NCBI RefSeq assembly: GCF_009729205.1
Contig: NZ_VTHB01000006.1
Span: forward strand, 124,001-188,000
Length of the DNA: 64,000 nucleotides
Origin: Mycobacteroides sp. CBMA 271
Lineage (GTDB): Bacteria; Actinomycetota; Actinomycetes; Mycobacteriales; Mycobacteriaceae
Direction of reading: 5' to 3'
The position numbers and the translations under genes are program-made. Positions 1-8,715 of the stretch are shown here, piece by piece (the stretch's first letter is position 1; each line of letters starts with the position of its first letter). Below the pieces are notes generated by a model, which had not been told where the DNA came from, did no database searches, and was given only the letters and a program-made list of their open reading frames with translations.

Positions 1-1347
1 AAAGCCCGTCCGGTTATTGCAAACCTGCGGTCGACAGCAGAGAAGGCACGAGCCGGGAAAATCGAGCTAGACGCGAAGAAGTCGGACGCGCTGGCCGCGA
101 TTGCCGCTGCGGAGCGCGATGCCTTCACGGTCAACGAGGACCTCACTGTCATCGATAAGCTGCCCCCGATCGGCGGTACGCCGGGCATCACGATCCGAGC
201 GACACAGAGGGCCGCACATCAGGCCACGATCCAGGCGAGGGCACAGGCCCTAGTTACCGTCGACAACCGGATTGCGACGGAGATGCACGCCGCTGCAGCG
301 GAACTCGACCAGTTCCATCTCGGAGGACCAGGTGGCGGCACTGATTTCAGCGGCGATCCAAAAGACCCGAAGATTTCGGGTCCGTCCGGACCGTTGAGGC
401 CTGAGGAAAACAAGCCCGATTACGGCAACGCGGATCTGGGATTTGGCTTCGCGGATGGCCAAGGGCCGACGTTCTGGGGTGATCCTCAAACGGCCGATGA
501 CGACGGCAACCCCGTCAAGCGACCGCGGGACCCGAAGCTTGAGCAAATGCTGGACCCTGGAGATACCAAACACCGTGCGCTGCCCACAGGCACTGCTATC
601 GGTCCGAACGGCGAACGTTACGTGTTTGCTAGCAAGCCGGAAATTGGTTGGGATGCCGAACGAGACGCGCAGGGTAGGAGTCGCTATGTCACCGAAAGCA
701 CAGCGTATGACTGGTCGGACCCCAGCCACCCACGCAAGATCGACCCGTTAGTGGATTCCAATGGCCACCCCATTTTTCAGGCCAGCGGTGCCTACGACAA
801 GGCCACCAATAGGATGGTGATCGTCGGCAATGCTTCAGATCTGAATGCAGACGGCACACGAAAGATGTGGCTGTCTGACCCCATCAAGGCGGGCGATCCG
901 CCGGATAGCTGGACGAGGTCACTGCATGATCAGGGAGCGATCCCCGGTCTCGCGGGTGCCCGCGAGAATCAGGTAGTTGCTCTTCAGGGTGGAGGATTCA
1001 TGCTCACCGGCTCCGATGACATGATGCGGCCAGGACACGGACCTGCAGCCGGTGCAATCGTGGCAGCAACGCCCGAAGGATTACTCAAGGTCCCACCGCA
1101 GGCGGCGACGAATCTCTTCCCCGACAGCGGTCAGTGGCCGGGTATTAAGGGTGGACACGCTGCGCCGTATGCGCCGACAGTCGTCGGCACTACGTGGGAT
1201 CCTGTCAAACAGGTCGAAACCGTTCAGCTGCGCGTCAGTACGTGGGAAGTCGATCCCAACTGGAAGCCGAACTCTCCAACGGACATACCACCGTATAATC
1301 CAAAGACGTACTTGACGTCTGTGCCAGTCTCTCAGCCGAACCCCTAG
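1..1347 (+). CDS. Hypothetical protein, 5'-truncated by the window edge; possible type VII-associated effector
   Basis: The frame is open from base 1, so the true start lies upstream; the first in-window Met (283) is internal. The N-terminal visible part (about residues 1-100) is Ala/Lys/Glu-rich and predicted helical, as in WXG100/LXG-like proteins. After a Gly/Pro-rich linker comes a domain of about 250 residues with repeated short beta-like stretches and many Asp, Gly and Trp residues (for example SAYDKATNRMVIVG-like segments), which resembles a blade-type beta fold. I do not recognise a named family. Two lipoprotein genes follow within 6 bp and about 700 bp. A secreted effector role is inference from this context only. 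Confidence 0.55.
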   Translation, partial: KARPVIANLRSTAEKARAGKIELDAKKSDALAAIAAAERDAFTVNEDLTVIDKLPPIGGTPGITIRATQRAAHQATIQARAQALVTVDNRIATEMHAAAAELDQFHLGGPGGGTDFSGDPKDPKISGPSGPLRPEENKPDYGNADLGFGFADGQGPTFWGDPQTADDDGNPVKRPRDPKLEQMLDPGDTKHRALPTGTAIGPNGERYVFASKPEIGWDAERDAQGRSRYVTESTAYDWSDPSHPRKIDPLVDSNGHPIFQASGAYDKATNRMVIVGNASDLNADGTRKMWLSDPIKAGDPPDSWTRSLHDQGAIPGLAGARENQVVALQGGGFMLTGSDDMMRPGHGPAAGAIVAATPEGLLKVPPQAATNLFPDSGQWPGIKGGHAAPYAPTVVGTTWDPVKQVETVQLRVSTWEVDPNWKPNSPTDIPPYNPKTYLTSVPVSQPNP

Positions 1348-1358
1348 GAGTCGTGGCC

Positions 1359-1880
1359 ATGAAACGAATTCTCGCTTCGACTGGTCTCATCCTGACAGGC
1401 CTTGCTCTTGTGGCATGCACAGTCGCGGCACCGCCCATCTCTGCAGATCCACCGCAGAAATTTCCCGATCTGAATGGATTCACATCGGTTGACCCAACGC
1501 CGTACGCGATGACCGGGCGATGGGGAACCTTCTACACATTCTCAACATCCGACGGATCTATCGGATGCAATAACCAGAACGGGATGACCGTCACGTGCGG
1601 CGGCGACCTTCCTGGGATTCCGCCCACCGCGCCGGATAAGGGAACGGGAAAATGCTCAGTTGCTGGTCCAGATACCTCGGGGGACTCGTCCCACCCGTAT
1701 GTTCTCGGACGCAACGGAGGTAGTTGCCCCCCGTTCACTACAAAGGTACTCAACGCAGGGCAGAAGCTGGCTGGCGGAGATATTCAGTGCATCGTCGGAG
1801 AGAGCAACTTGGTTGCCTGTATCAACACCAAGGACGGCCACGGCTTTGTGCTGCGCCCTGAAGGTAGTTGGACGTTCTGA
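1359..1880 (+). CDS. Small Cys-rich lipoprotein, paralogue 1
   Basis: The 173-aa product starts with a signal peptide ending in the lipobox LVAC, so it should be lipidated and exported. ATG 1359 is preferred over GTG 1353 because AGGAG at 1346-1350 is 8 nt from the ATG but only 2 nt from the GTG. The mature part has about six cysteines and the stretches KFPDLNGF, CGG..PGIP, CPPF, LNAGQKL and a C-terminal HGFVLRPEGSWTF, all shared with the next gene. It begins 11 bp after the preceding stop and is probably co-transcribed. Function unknown. Confidence 0.8.
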   Translation: MKRILASTGLILTGLALVACTVAAPPISADPPQKFPDLNGFTSVDPTPYAMTGRWGTFYTFSTSDGSIGCNNQNGMTVTCGGDLPGIPPTAPDKGTGKCSVAGPDTSGDSSHPYVLGRNGGSCPPFTTKVLNAGQKLAGGDIQCIVGESNLVACINTKDGHGFVLRPEGSWTF

Positions 1881-2058
1881 CTGCAGACACCGGGGGTCTG
1901 AAGGGCGCGCAGGCTCGCGAGCGCGGCATCTGGCTGCGAGGCAACGGTGGAACCGGCCGCTGACCAAATTCCTGATCTTGCACAGCTGGGACCAGTCGAC
2001 CCCGGACCCTTTATCTGGAAATTACGGAGCCACTCGGTGTTTCGATTCAGTGCAACCA

Positions 2059-2571
2059 ATGGCCCGCCGCATCATGGTGGCTATTTCGTGCACTAGCGTG
2101 GCGTTGGCTATGTCGGTGTCGGCGTGTGCTGATCCGCCGCCTAAATTTCCGGACCTGAACGGGTTTGTTGCGGCTGACGCGAATCAGTACACCCGCCCGG
2201 GGCGCCAATGGAGCGGGTACCTCTTCTTCACGACGCTGAGTGGGGTGAACTGCCAAATCGTTAGCACGGTGGTTTGCGGTGGCAATATTCCGGGAATCCC
2301 CAGTGGCAGCGTGGGTCACGATGGACAGGGGTGTGGTCGTGTTACAAAGGGCGGCTCGTCATCCAGCGGACCCGAGTCGTACAAGTTGTCGAGTCACGAC
2401 GGGCAATGCCCGCCGTTCGCAGACACGATCCTGAATGCAGGACAAAAGCTCTCAATCGGAGATGGAAAGACCAGTGCTACATGCGCCGTAGCGGACGGGG
2501 ACGTTACGGCCTGCGTTGATTATTGGAAGCACGGCTTCGTCCTCCGACCAGAAGGCAGCTGGACTTTCTAA
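2059..2571 (+). CDS. Small Cys-rich lipoprotein, paralogue 2
   Basis: The 170-aa product has a signal peptide with lipobox VSAC. It matches the upstream lipoprotein along its whole mature length: PPxKFPDLNGF at the start, CGGxxPGIP in the middle, CPPF and LNAGQKL, and an identical last 13 residues (HGFVLRPEGSWTF). The frame stays open upstream to about 1660, but the signal peptide places the start at ATG 2059. The ribosome site is weak. The 178 bp between the two paralogues hold no convincing gene. The pair looks like a tandem duplication that has since diverged. Confidence 0.78.
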   Translation: MARRIMVAISCTSVALAMSVSACADPPPKFPDLNGFVAADANQYTRPGRQWSGYLFFTTLSGVNCQIVSTVVCGGNIPGIPSGSVGHDGQGCGRVTKGGSSSSGPESYKLSSHDGQCPPFADTILNAGQKLSIGDGKTSATCAVADGDVTACVDYWKHGFVLRPEGSWTF

Positions 2572-2595
2572 CGTCTGTCGCACCCCGCCAATAGA

Positions 2596-3177
2596 GTGAC
2601 CCCTATGCCGCCGGAGAAGCCGACCATCTTCTTTGCCTCCCAACAAGACTGGGAAGCCTGGCTGGAAGATAATCACGCCGACTCCCCCGGCGTCTGGATC
2701 AAAATGGCCAAGAAGGCCTCCGGCGTCCGCAGCCTCAATTACAAGGAAGCTCTGGAAGAGGCGCTCTGCTTCGGATGGATCGACGGGCAAGCCAAATCGA
2801 TCGATGAGACCTACGGCCTGCGCATGTTCACTCCCCGCCGCTCGCGCAGCAGCTGGTCGCAGATCAACGTCGGCCACATCGAACGCCTCACCAAAGAAGG
2901 CCGACTCAGGCTCGCCGGCCAACGGGAAGTGGACGCCGCCAAGGCAGATGGCCGCTGGGACAACGCCTACAGTTCGCAGTCCACCATTGAGGTGCCTAAC
3001 GATTTCGCGAAAGCTCTCGAAGCCCAACCCGATGCGCTGACGTTCTTCGAATCCCTCACCAAGAGTGCGCGCTGGCCATTCCTCTACCGGTTGACGACCA
3101 TCAAGAGGCCCGAGACGCGTGCACGGCGCATCGCCCAGTACGTCGAGCTACTGGCGGAGGGTAAGAAGCTCACCTAG
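2596..3177 (+). CDS. YdeI/OmpD-associated family protein
   Basis: A 193-aa soluble protein with features of the YdeI/OmpD-associated family: an N-terminal FxxxxxWxxWLEDN segment, the conserved EALEEALCFGWIDGQ block at about residues 50-65, FTPRRSRSSWSxxN near residue 80, and a C-terminal region ending in a helical RRIAQYVELLAEGKK stretch. Members are sometimes named bacteriocin-protection proteins, but the biochemical role is not established. The start may be GTG 2596 or ATG 2605; neither has a strong ribosome site. Its stop codon overlaps the stop of the converging methyltransferase gene. Confidence 0.8.
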   Translation: MTPMPPEKPTIFFASQQDWEAWLEDNHADSPGVWIKMAKKASGVRSLNYKEALEEALCFGWIDGQAKSIDETYGLRMFTPRRSRSSWSQINVGHIERLTKEGRLRLAGQREVDAAKADGRWDNAYSSQSTIEVPNDFAKALEAQPDALTFFESLTKSARWPFLYRLTTIKRPETRARRIAQYVELLAEGKKLT

Positions 3178-4091
3178 CCCTTGTGCGCCACCGACACCAT
3201 GTAGTCGGAGAACAATCCGGTGACACGGAAACCCACCGGATTGAAGGACAAGCGCCAAATCGGATTGATGTGCCGCATATCCGGGTCACGCAGGCGCTTG
3301 CCAAGGAACTTCCCCAACGGCGGATACACGTCCTTCGAAATCGACCATGTCTCTGCACGATGAAAACCGGTGCTCAACAACAGTTCCCGGTATCCGCGCA
3401 GATCTACCGCCGCCCGCAGCGTTGCCTCGGGAGCGTTGCGCCAGCCGGTGCGTTCGGCGCGACCGCGCGCGAATGCCGTCGCCAGCGAGCTGCGCGGCAC
3501 GATGTCCGCGGTCACTAAACGTCCACCCGGCTTGAGCACCCGTAGCGCCTCGGTGAAGAAGTCGCGACGCGACGGAAAGTGGAAGGCCGATTCCAGCGCG
3601 ACTACTTTGGTGCAGGACTCGTCCTCGAACGGCAGCTCCGTCGCCGAGGCCTTCACGTACTGCACGGTGTTCGACAGCCCCGCCTCGGCGACGCGACGCG
3701 TCGAGATCGCGATCTGCTCCTCGGCCAGGTTCACCCCGGTGATGTGCCGCACGCCAAACTCCTTGGCCCACAGGATGTCCTGATCGCCATAGCCGCAACC
3801 ACAGTCCACCACCTCATCGGACGGGCCGAAGTCGGCGCTGCGGGCGACCAGCCGGGCCAGGTCGCGACTGGCCTCGTCGAGAGTTCTCGGATTGTTGCGC
3901 CAGTATCCGAAGTTGATGAACAGCGACTCCTCGCCGAACAGGTTCTGGGTGCCGACGATGTCGTACACCTGCCCCGTTTTGGGCCCATCGGATGGCGTCA
4001 CGGCGATGGCAGCCATCTGCCGCCACTCCTCGGCCCAGCGGCGTAGCCGCTCTCCGGTGGATTCGTCGACCGTACGAGGCAATGTGGTCAT
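3174..4091 (-). CDS. Class I SAM-dependent methyltransferase (small-molecule type)
   Basis: A 305-aa protein with a Rossmann methyltransferase core: motif I VVDCGCGYGDQD at about residue 95, a ubiE-type post-motif LPFEDESCTKVVALESAFHF, and RVLKPGGRLV (motif III). The length and the N-terminal YDIVGTQNLFGEESLFINFGYW segment fit the tocopherol/erythromycin-type small-molecule methyltransferases. GGAG lies 7 nt before the ATG. It diverges from gyrA with a 198-bp spacer and converges on the YdeI-family gene. The substrate cannot be told from sequence. Confidence 0.85.
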   Translation of the reverse strand: MTTLPRTVDESTGERLRRWAEEWRQMAAIAVTPSDGPKTGQVYDIVGTQNLFGEESLFINFGYWRNNPRTLDEASRDLARLVARSADFGPSDEVVDCGCGYGDQDILWAKEFGVRHITGVNLAEEQIAISTRRVAEAGLSNTVQYVKASATELPFEDESCTKVVALESAFHFPSRRDFFTEALRVLKPGGRLVTADIVPRSSLATAFARGRAERTGWRNAPEATLRAAVDLRGYRELLLSTGFHRAETWSISKDVYPPLGKFLGKRLRDPDMRHINPIWRLSFNPVGFRVTGLFSDYMVSVAHKG

Positions 4092-4134
4092 GTGGGCGGC
4101 TCCCTTGTCGCGACGCTGCGATACCTAACATCTG

Positions 4135-4159
4135 TAACAAATAGTACCAGTAATTGTTA
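4135..4159. promoter_or_regulatory. Imperfect inverted repeat between methyltransferase and gyrA
   Basis: TAACAA (4135-4140) and TTGTTA (4154-4159) form a 6-bp perfect inverted repeat with a 13-bp spacer, in an AT-rich patch of the spacer between the divergent methyltransferase and gyrA genes. It is 44 bp upstream of the methyltransferase start, so it could be its operator. The arms are short and chance occurrence is possible. Confidence 0.25.
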
Positions 4160-4289
4160 GTATCGGCATTAATGCCTCCTGTACGCGCCACAGGGCCACG
4201 CATCCGCCTGCACCGGCGCCGTCTCGACTAGGCTGGTGGGGTTGTCGGGTGCGCTGTCCGTACCTGGCCGATGAATCGAAAGCGAGCAG

Positions 4290-6809
4290 ATGACCGACAC
4301 CACGCTGCCACCAGGAGGCGACGACGCCGTCGACCGGATCGAGCCGGTCGACATCCAGCAGGAGATGCAGCGCAGCTACATCGACTACGCGATGAGCGTC
4401 ATCGTGGGCCGAGCTCTCCCCGAAGTGCGCGACGGCCTCAAGCCCGTGCACCGCCGCGTCCTGTACGCGATGTACGACTCCGGATTCCGGCCCGATCGCA
4501 GCCACGCCAAATCGGCGCGCTCCGTGGCCGAGACCATGGGTAACTACCACCCGCACGGCGACTCCTCGATTTACGACACATTGGTACGCATGGCGCAGCC
4601 CTGGTCGCTGCGCTACCCGTTGGTGGACGGCCAGGGAAACTTCGGTTCGCCGGGTAACGACCCCGCGGCAGCTATGCGTTACACCGAGGCCCGGCTCACC
4701 CCGCTGGCCATGGAGATGCTGCGTGAAATCGACGAGGAGACAGTCGAATTCGTCCCCAACTACGACGGCCGCGTCATGGAGCCGACCGTGTTGCCGAGCC
4801 GGTTCCCGAACCTGCTCGCCAACGGTTCGGGCGGTATCGCCGTCGGTATGGCCACCAACATGCCGCCGCACAACCTGCGTGAGCTGGCCGAGGCCGTCTA
4901 CTGGGCGCTGGACAACTTCGACGCCGACGAGGAGTCCACCCTCAAGGCGGTCTGCGAGAGGGTCACCGGTCCCGACTTCCCGACCCATGGCTTGATCGTT
5001 GGCAGCCAAGGGATTCACGACGCTTACACCACGGGACGCGGCTCCATCCGCATGCGCGGTGTGGCCGAGATCGAGGAAGACTCCAAGGGCAGAACGTCTT
5101 TGGTGATCACGGAGCTGCCGTACCAGGTCAACCACGACAACTTCATTACCTCGATCGCCGAGCAGGTGCGCGACGGCAAGATCGCCGGCATCTCCAACAT
5201 CGAGGACCAGAGCTCCGACCGTGTCGGCCTGCGAATCGTGGTGATACTCAAGCGCGACGCCGTCGCCAAGGTAGTGCTGAACAACCTTTACAAGCACACC
5301 CAGCTGCAGACCAGCTTCGGCGCCAACATGCTCTCGATCGTCGACGGCGTGCCACGCACCCTGCGTCTGGATCAGCTGATCCGGCATTACGTCGACCACC
5401 AGTTGGACGTCATCGTGCGGCGCACCCGGTACCGGTTGCGTAAGGCGAACGAGCGCGCGCACATCTTGCGCGGTTTGGTCAAAGCCCTTGACGCCCTTGA
5501 TGAAGTGATCGCGTTGATTCGCGCTTCGCAGACCGTCGACATCGCTCGGACCGGCCTGATCGAGCTGCTCGACGTCGACGAGATCCAGGCCCAAGCCATC
5601 CTTGACATGCAGCTGCGCCGGTTGGCGGCGCTGGAGCGGCAGAGGATCATCGACGACCTCGCCAAGATCGAGCTTGAGATCGCGGACCTCGAGGACATCC
5701 TGGCCAAACCGGAACGCCAGCGGGCCATCGTCCGCGATGAGCTCAGCGAACTCGTCGAACGGTATGGCGATGACCGTCGCACGCGCATCATCACCGCCGA
5801 CGGGGATGTCGCCGACGAGGACCTCATTGCACGCGAGGACGTCGTCGTCACCATCACCGAAACCGGGTACGCCAAGCGCACCAAAACCGATCTGTACCGC
5901 AGCCAGAAACGCGGCGGTAAGGGCGTGCAGGGTGCGGGCCTGAAGCAGGACGACATCGTCAAGCACTTCTTCGTGTGCTCGACGCATGACTGGATCCTCT
6001 TCTTCACCACCAAGGGCCGTGTTTACCGCGCCAAGGCGTACGACCTGCCCGAGGCCGCCCGCACCGCGCGCGGCCAGCACGTCGCCAACCTCCTGGCCTT
6101 CCAGCCGGAGGAGCGCATCGCCCAGGTCATTCAGATCAAGAGCTACGAGGATGCCCCCTACCTCGTGCTCGCCACAAAGAACGGCCTGGTCAAGAAGTCC
6201 AAGCTCACCGAGTTCGACTCGAACCGCAGCGGCGGCCTGGTGGCCGTCAATCTGCGCGACGGCGACGAACTCGTGGGTGCGGTGCTGTGCTCGTCCGAGG
6301 ACGATCTGCTGCTGGTGTCGGCGCACGGACAGTCCATTCGGTTCAGCGCCACCGACGAGGCGTTGCGGCCGATGGGCCGCGCCACCTCCGGTGTGCAGGG
6401 CATGCGTTTCAACGGCGAGGACGATCTGCTGTCGCTCAACGTCGTGAGTGATGGCCTCTACCTGCTGGTGGCGACCGCGGGGGGTTACTCCAAGCGGACG
6501 GCGATCGAGGAGTACCCGGTGCAGGGACGCGGCGGTAAGGGCGTGCTGACGGTTCAGTACGACCCGCGTCGTGGATCTCTGGTGGGCGCACTGATCGTCG
6601 ATGAGGACGCCGAGCTGTATGCCATCACCTCCGGCGGTGGCGTCATTCGCACCATCGCGAAGCAGGTGCGTAAGGCGGGTCGTCAGACCAAGGGTGTGCG
6701 GTTGATGAACCTCGGCGATGGCGACACCTTGTTGGCCATCGCGCATAATGCGGATGAGGGCGACGCTGAGCCTGAAGAGGGCACAGTCGACGCGACCGCA
6801 AGCGAGTAA
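4290..6809 (+). CDS. gyrA: DNA gyrase subunit A
   Basis: GyrA (839 aa) with GyrB forms the ATP-dependent topoisomerase that introduces negative supercoils. The breakage-reunion domain comes first, with the catalytic Tyr131 in [11 protein letters not shown], then the coiled-coil and the C-terminal beta-pinwheel with the GyrA box QKRGGKG at about residue 540. No intein is present. The quinolone-resistance region reads [10 protein letters not shown]: residue 92 is Ser where M. tuberculosis GyrA has Ala90. Length and start (MTDTTLPP) match mycobacterial GyrA. gyrB is expected upstream but is not adjacent here. Confidence 0.98.
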   Translation: MTDTTLPPGGDDAVDRIEPVDIQQEMQRSYIDYAMSVIVGRALPEVRDGLKPVHRRVLYAMYDSGFRPDRSHAKSARSVAETMGNYHPHGDSSIYDTLVRMAQPWSLRYPLVDGQGNFGSPGNDPAAAMRYTEARLTPLAMEMLREIDEETVEFVPNYDGRVMEPTVLPSRFPNLLANGSGGIAVGMATNMPPHNLRELAEAVYWALDNFDADEESTLKAVCERVTGPDFPTHGLIVGSQGIHDAYTTGRGSIRMRGVAEIEEDSKGRTSLVITELPYQVNHDNFITSIAEQVRDGKIAGISNIEDQSSDRVGLRIVVILKRDAVAKVVLNNLYKHTQLQTSFGANMLSIVDGVPRTLRLDQLIRHYVDHQLDVIVRRTRYRLRKANERAHILRGLVKALDALDEVIALIRASQTVDIARTGLIELLDVDEIQAQAILDMQLRRLAALERQRIIDDLAKIELEIADLEDILAKPERQRAIVRDELSELVERYGDDRRTRIITADGDVADEDLIAREDVVVTITETGYAKRTKTDLYRSQKRGGKGVQGAGLKQDDIVKHFFVCSTHDWILFFTTKGRVYRAKAYDLPEAARTARGQHVANLLAFQPEERIAQVIQIKSYEDAPYLVLATKNGLVKKSKLTEFDSNRSGGLVAVNLRDGDELVGAVLCSSEDDLLLVSAHGQSIRFSATDEALRPMGRATSGVQGMRFNGEDDLLSLNVVSDGLYLLVATAGGYSKRTAIEEYPVQGRGGKGVLTVQYDPRRGSLVGALIVDEDAELYAITSGGGVIRTIAKQVRKAGRQTKGVRLMNLGDGDTLLAIAHNADEGDAEPEEGTVDATASE

Positions 6810-6819
6810 GGAGCCGTAG

Positions 6820-7773
6820 GTGAGTTCACCGAACGATCCCGGGGAGTCTGGCGGAAACGAGCGCCCCGTGGACCAGGCGGACTTGCCTCCCTGGCAGCGG
6901 GCGGAGCGGCGGCGTGGCTCACATGCCGCCGCTACCGGCCCGCAGCGGGTTCCCAGCGGGGAGCCGCGCCCCGGTGGCGCCCCGACGGAGATCATCCCTG
7001 TGATCGACGCCGACGCGGCCCCGCCGACAGCACCCACCCCGGCGCCGCGCCCCGGAAACCGCCCGTCGACGGGATTGGATGCCCGCCTCAGTAGATTCAT
7101 CTCCGGGACGGCTGCACCGGCCGGATTCAACACTCCGCCGCCGCGGCCCGAACACGATCCGGATCTGGATCCGTATGACGAGCTGCCGGAGCCTGCCGAA
7201 CGACCGGAGCGGCCGAACAGAACCGAACGCCCAGAGCCGACGCGCTCGGGCACCCCGTGGGGAGAATCCAGCGCGCAGGAACCTATGCGCGCCCCCAAAA
7301 GCCCACTCAAGAATGAGGACCTGCCGGATCTTTCCGGCCCCGTCCCCCGTCCCCCGCGGAACAGAAGCGATGCGGCACAGGGTGGTTCGTCCGTCACCGT
7401 CGGACCGTCGCGTAAGGGCCCGCTGCGGGCGGCCATGCAGATCCGGAGCATCGACCCCTGGGCGACGCTCAAGGTGTCACTGGTGCTGTCGGTGGTCTTC
7501 TTCTTCGTCTGGATGATCGCGGTCGCGATGCTGTACCTGGTGCTCGGCGCGATGGGCGTCTGGTCGAAGCTCAACGAGAACGTCGGCGAGCTCATCACCA
7601 ACAGTGGCGGCGGCGAGCTGGTGTCCAGCGGCACGATCTTCGGCGCCGCCCTGCTCATCGGGTTGATCAACATCGTGTTGATGACGGCGGCCGCCACCAT
7701 CGGTGCGTTTATCTACAACCTGACCACCGATCTTGTCGGTGGTATTGAGGTCACGCTGGCCGACCGCGACTAA
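6820..7773 (+). CDS. DUF3566 transmembrane protein
   Basis: A 317-aa protein. The first 200 residues are Pro/Arg/Glu-rich and look disordered; the last 110 carry the DUF3566 domain with two membrane segments (VSLVLSVVFFFVWMIAVAML and IGLINIVLMTAAATIG). Start GTG 6820 follows AAGGAG at 6808-6813. It lies 10 bp after gyrA and is the counterpart of M. tuberculosis Rv0007, so it is probably co-transcribed with gyrA. Function unknown; the position next to gyrA is conserved in actinobacteria. Confidence 0.93.
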   Translation: MSSPNDPGESGGNERPVDQADLPPWQRAERRRGSHAAATGPQRVPSGEPRPGGAPTEIIPVIDADAAPPTAPTPAPRPGNRPSTGLDARLSRFISGTAAPAGFNTPPPRPEHDPDLDPYDELPEPAERPERPNRTERPEPTRSGTPWGESSAQEPMRAPKSPLKNEDLPDLSGPVPRPPRNRSDAAQGGSSVTVGPSRKGPLRAAMQIRSIDPWATLKVSLVLSVVFFFVWMIAVAMLYLVLGAMGVWSKLNENVGELITNSGGGELVSSGTIFGAALLIGLINIVLMTAAATIGAFIYNLTTDLVGGIEVTLADRD

Positions 7774-7777
7774 CGGT

Positions 7778-7807
7778 TTGGGATGCATCCGTTCCGTGCG
7801 GTAATCT
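7778..7807 (+). promoter_or_regulatory. Candidate promoter of tRNA-Ile
   Basis: TTGGGA (7778-7783) and TAATCT (7802-7807) are spaced 18 bp apart, just after the DUF3566 stop and about 33 bp before the mature tRNA-Ile end. The match to a housekeeping sigma promoter is moderate. No transcription start is known here. Confidence 0.35.
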
Positions 7808-7839
7808 CTGCGTTCGGCTTCCTAGTGAAGCTGAGAGAC

Positions 7840-7916
7840 GGGGCTATAGCTCAGGTGGTTAGAGCGCTTCGCTGATAACGAAGAGGTCGGAGGTTCGAGT
7901 CCTCCTAGCCCCACCA
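7840..7916 (+). tRNA. ileT: tRNA-Ile (GAT anticodon)
   Basis: A full cloverleaf can be drawn: acceptor GGGGCTA pairs TAGCCCC, anticodon stem CTTCG/CGAAG with loop CTGATAA (anticodon GAT), and a T arm with GGTTCGAGTCC. Discriminator A is at 7913 and the 3' CCA is encoded (7914-7916). It is the conserved tRNA-Ile downstream of the gyrA-DUF3566 pair. Confidence 0.97.
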
Positions 7917-7938
7917 CACTCGTTGGGAGGTACGCCAG

Positions 7939-8052
7939 GTGAGAGTGCTGCTGCTGGTACTCGCGCTGCTGGGCGTGGCCTACGCGCTCGGAATCACCGT
8001 GGCGCGCAACAACATGGAAGTGTGGCACACAGCAGCAGGCGAGGGGCCTTAG
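7939..8052 (+). CDS. DLW-39-like tiny membrane protein, overlapping tRNA-Ala
   Basis: A 37-aa frame from GTG 7939 to TAG 8050-8052, preceded by GGGAGG at 7925-7930 with an 8-nt spacer. The product has one hydrophobic helix (VLLLVLALLGVAYALGI) and a polar tail with NNMEVWHTAAGE. This resembles the actinobacterial DLW-39 family, which is short, single-pass and found in this tRNA neighbourhood. The last 10 bases of the gene are the first 10 bases of tRNA-Ala, so message and tRNA cannot both be made intact from one transcript. Family assignment is from memory of the motif, so moderate. Confidence 0.7.
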   Translation: MRVLLLVLALLGVAYALGITVARNNMEVWHTAAGEGP

Positions 8053-8115
8053 CTCAGTTGGTAGAGCGCTGCCTTTGCAAGGCAGATGTCAGGAGTTCGA
8101 ATCTCCTAGGCTCCA
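8043..8115 (+). tRNA. alaT: tRNA-Ala (TGC anticodon)
   Basis: Acceptor GGGGCCT pairs AGGCTCC with one G-T pair. The anticodon loop is TTTGCAA (anticodon TGC) and the T arm contains GAGTTCGAATCTC. Discriminator A is at 8115 and CCA is not encoded. Its 5' end overlaps the stop of the 37-aa reading frame. Confidence 0.97.
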
Positions 8116-8160
8116 CTCACGTTTTCGTTCCGCGAGTCCGCGTTTTCGCGCAGATACGTT

Positions 8161-8556
8161 CTACGGCTGAGGCCGCGGATCAACGCTTGGCGCCAGCGGT
8201 GACGGCTCGGGCTGTCCCGAGCGCCGCAACACGCTGAACGCGACCGCCCCGGCGCCCAGTAGACCCACGACCGCCAGCCCGGCTAGCGCGCGCGGCAGCT
8301 TGCGCTTGCGGGCACCGCTCACCACCGCGGGGAGGGTATCCACGACGTCGGCGACGGCATCCTGCACCTCCGACGAAACCGCCTTGCTCCGACGCAGCAG
8401 CTTGCCCGCCGCGGTCTTCGCGAGCCCGAAACCGAGTCCGGCAGTGCCGCGTGAGACGTCGATGGGGGCCAGCGCGGCTTCCTTGAGTCCCCGGACCAGG
8501 CGTTCCCCGGAGGTCAGCTTGACGGCAGGTTCATCGGTCTTGGTCAGCAGGCTCAT
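8161..8556 (-). CDS. cwsA: Cell wall synthesis protein CwsA
   Basis: A 131-aa single-pass protein, homologous to Rv0008c (CwsA), which in mycobacteria interacts with CrgA and Wag31 in division and polar growth. It has the family N-terminus (TSGERLVRGLKEAALAPIDVSRG), a central helical part, one membrane segment (ALAGLAVVGLLGAGAVAFSVL) and a tail with RRSGQPEPSPLAPSV. The frame runs on to 8682, but the start MSLLTK at 8556 fits homologue length. It diverges from ppiA, and crgA is 6 kb away. Confidence 0.88.
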   Translation of the reverse strand: MSLLTKTDEPAVKLTSGERLVRGLKEAALAPIDVSRGTAGLGFGLAKTAAGKLLRRSKAVSSEVQDAVADVVDTLPAVVSGARKRKLPRALAGLAVVGLLGAGAVAFSVLRRSGQPEPSPLAPSVDPRPQP

Positions 8557-8715
8557 CGTCAGCGGGTCCCTTCGTTGGGGTGATTCCACAGTGGTACTCC
8601 AGATTGCCATCTTTGCGCATCTACAGCCATGGCCGCGTCGAAAAGACACCCGCGCCGAGTGGCAGTTGCGAAACATCTGCATGAATGTTTTTTCGGCGCA
8701 GATAAGGTGTTTGTC

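Noticed and set aside
1660..2058. N-terminal extension of the second lipoprotein
   Set aside because: The frame is open but overlaps the first lipoprotein gene and lacks a signal peptide at its start; the signal peptide begins at 2059.
3171..3177. Overlapping stop codons of the YdeI-family and methyltransferase genes as a regulatory feature
   Set aside because: The CTAG shared by two converging stops is common in compact genomes and needs no special explanation.
4290..6809. Intein in GyrA
   Set aside because: Some mycobacterial gyrA genes carry one, but here the protein is 839 aa and runs through the active-site Tyr region without insertion.
4125..7700. 1191-codon open frame on the minus strand
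   Set aside because: It lies antisense to gyrA and the DUF3566 gene along their whole length. The translation is low-complexity, with no recognisable domains, and such long antisense frames are expected in GC-rich DNA with strong third-position bias.
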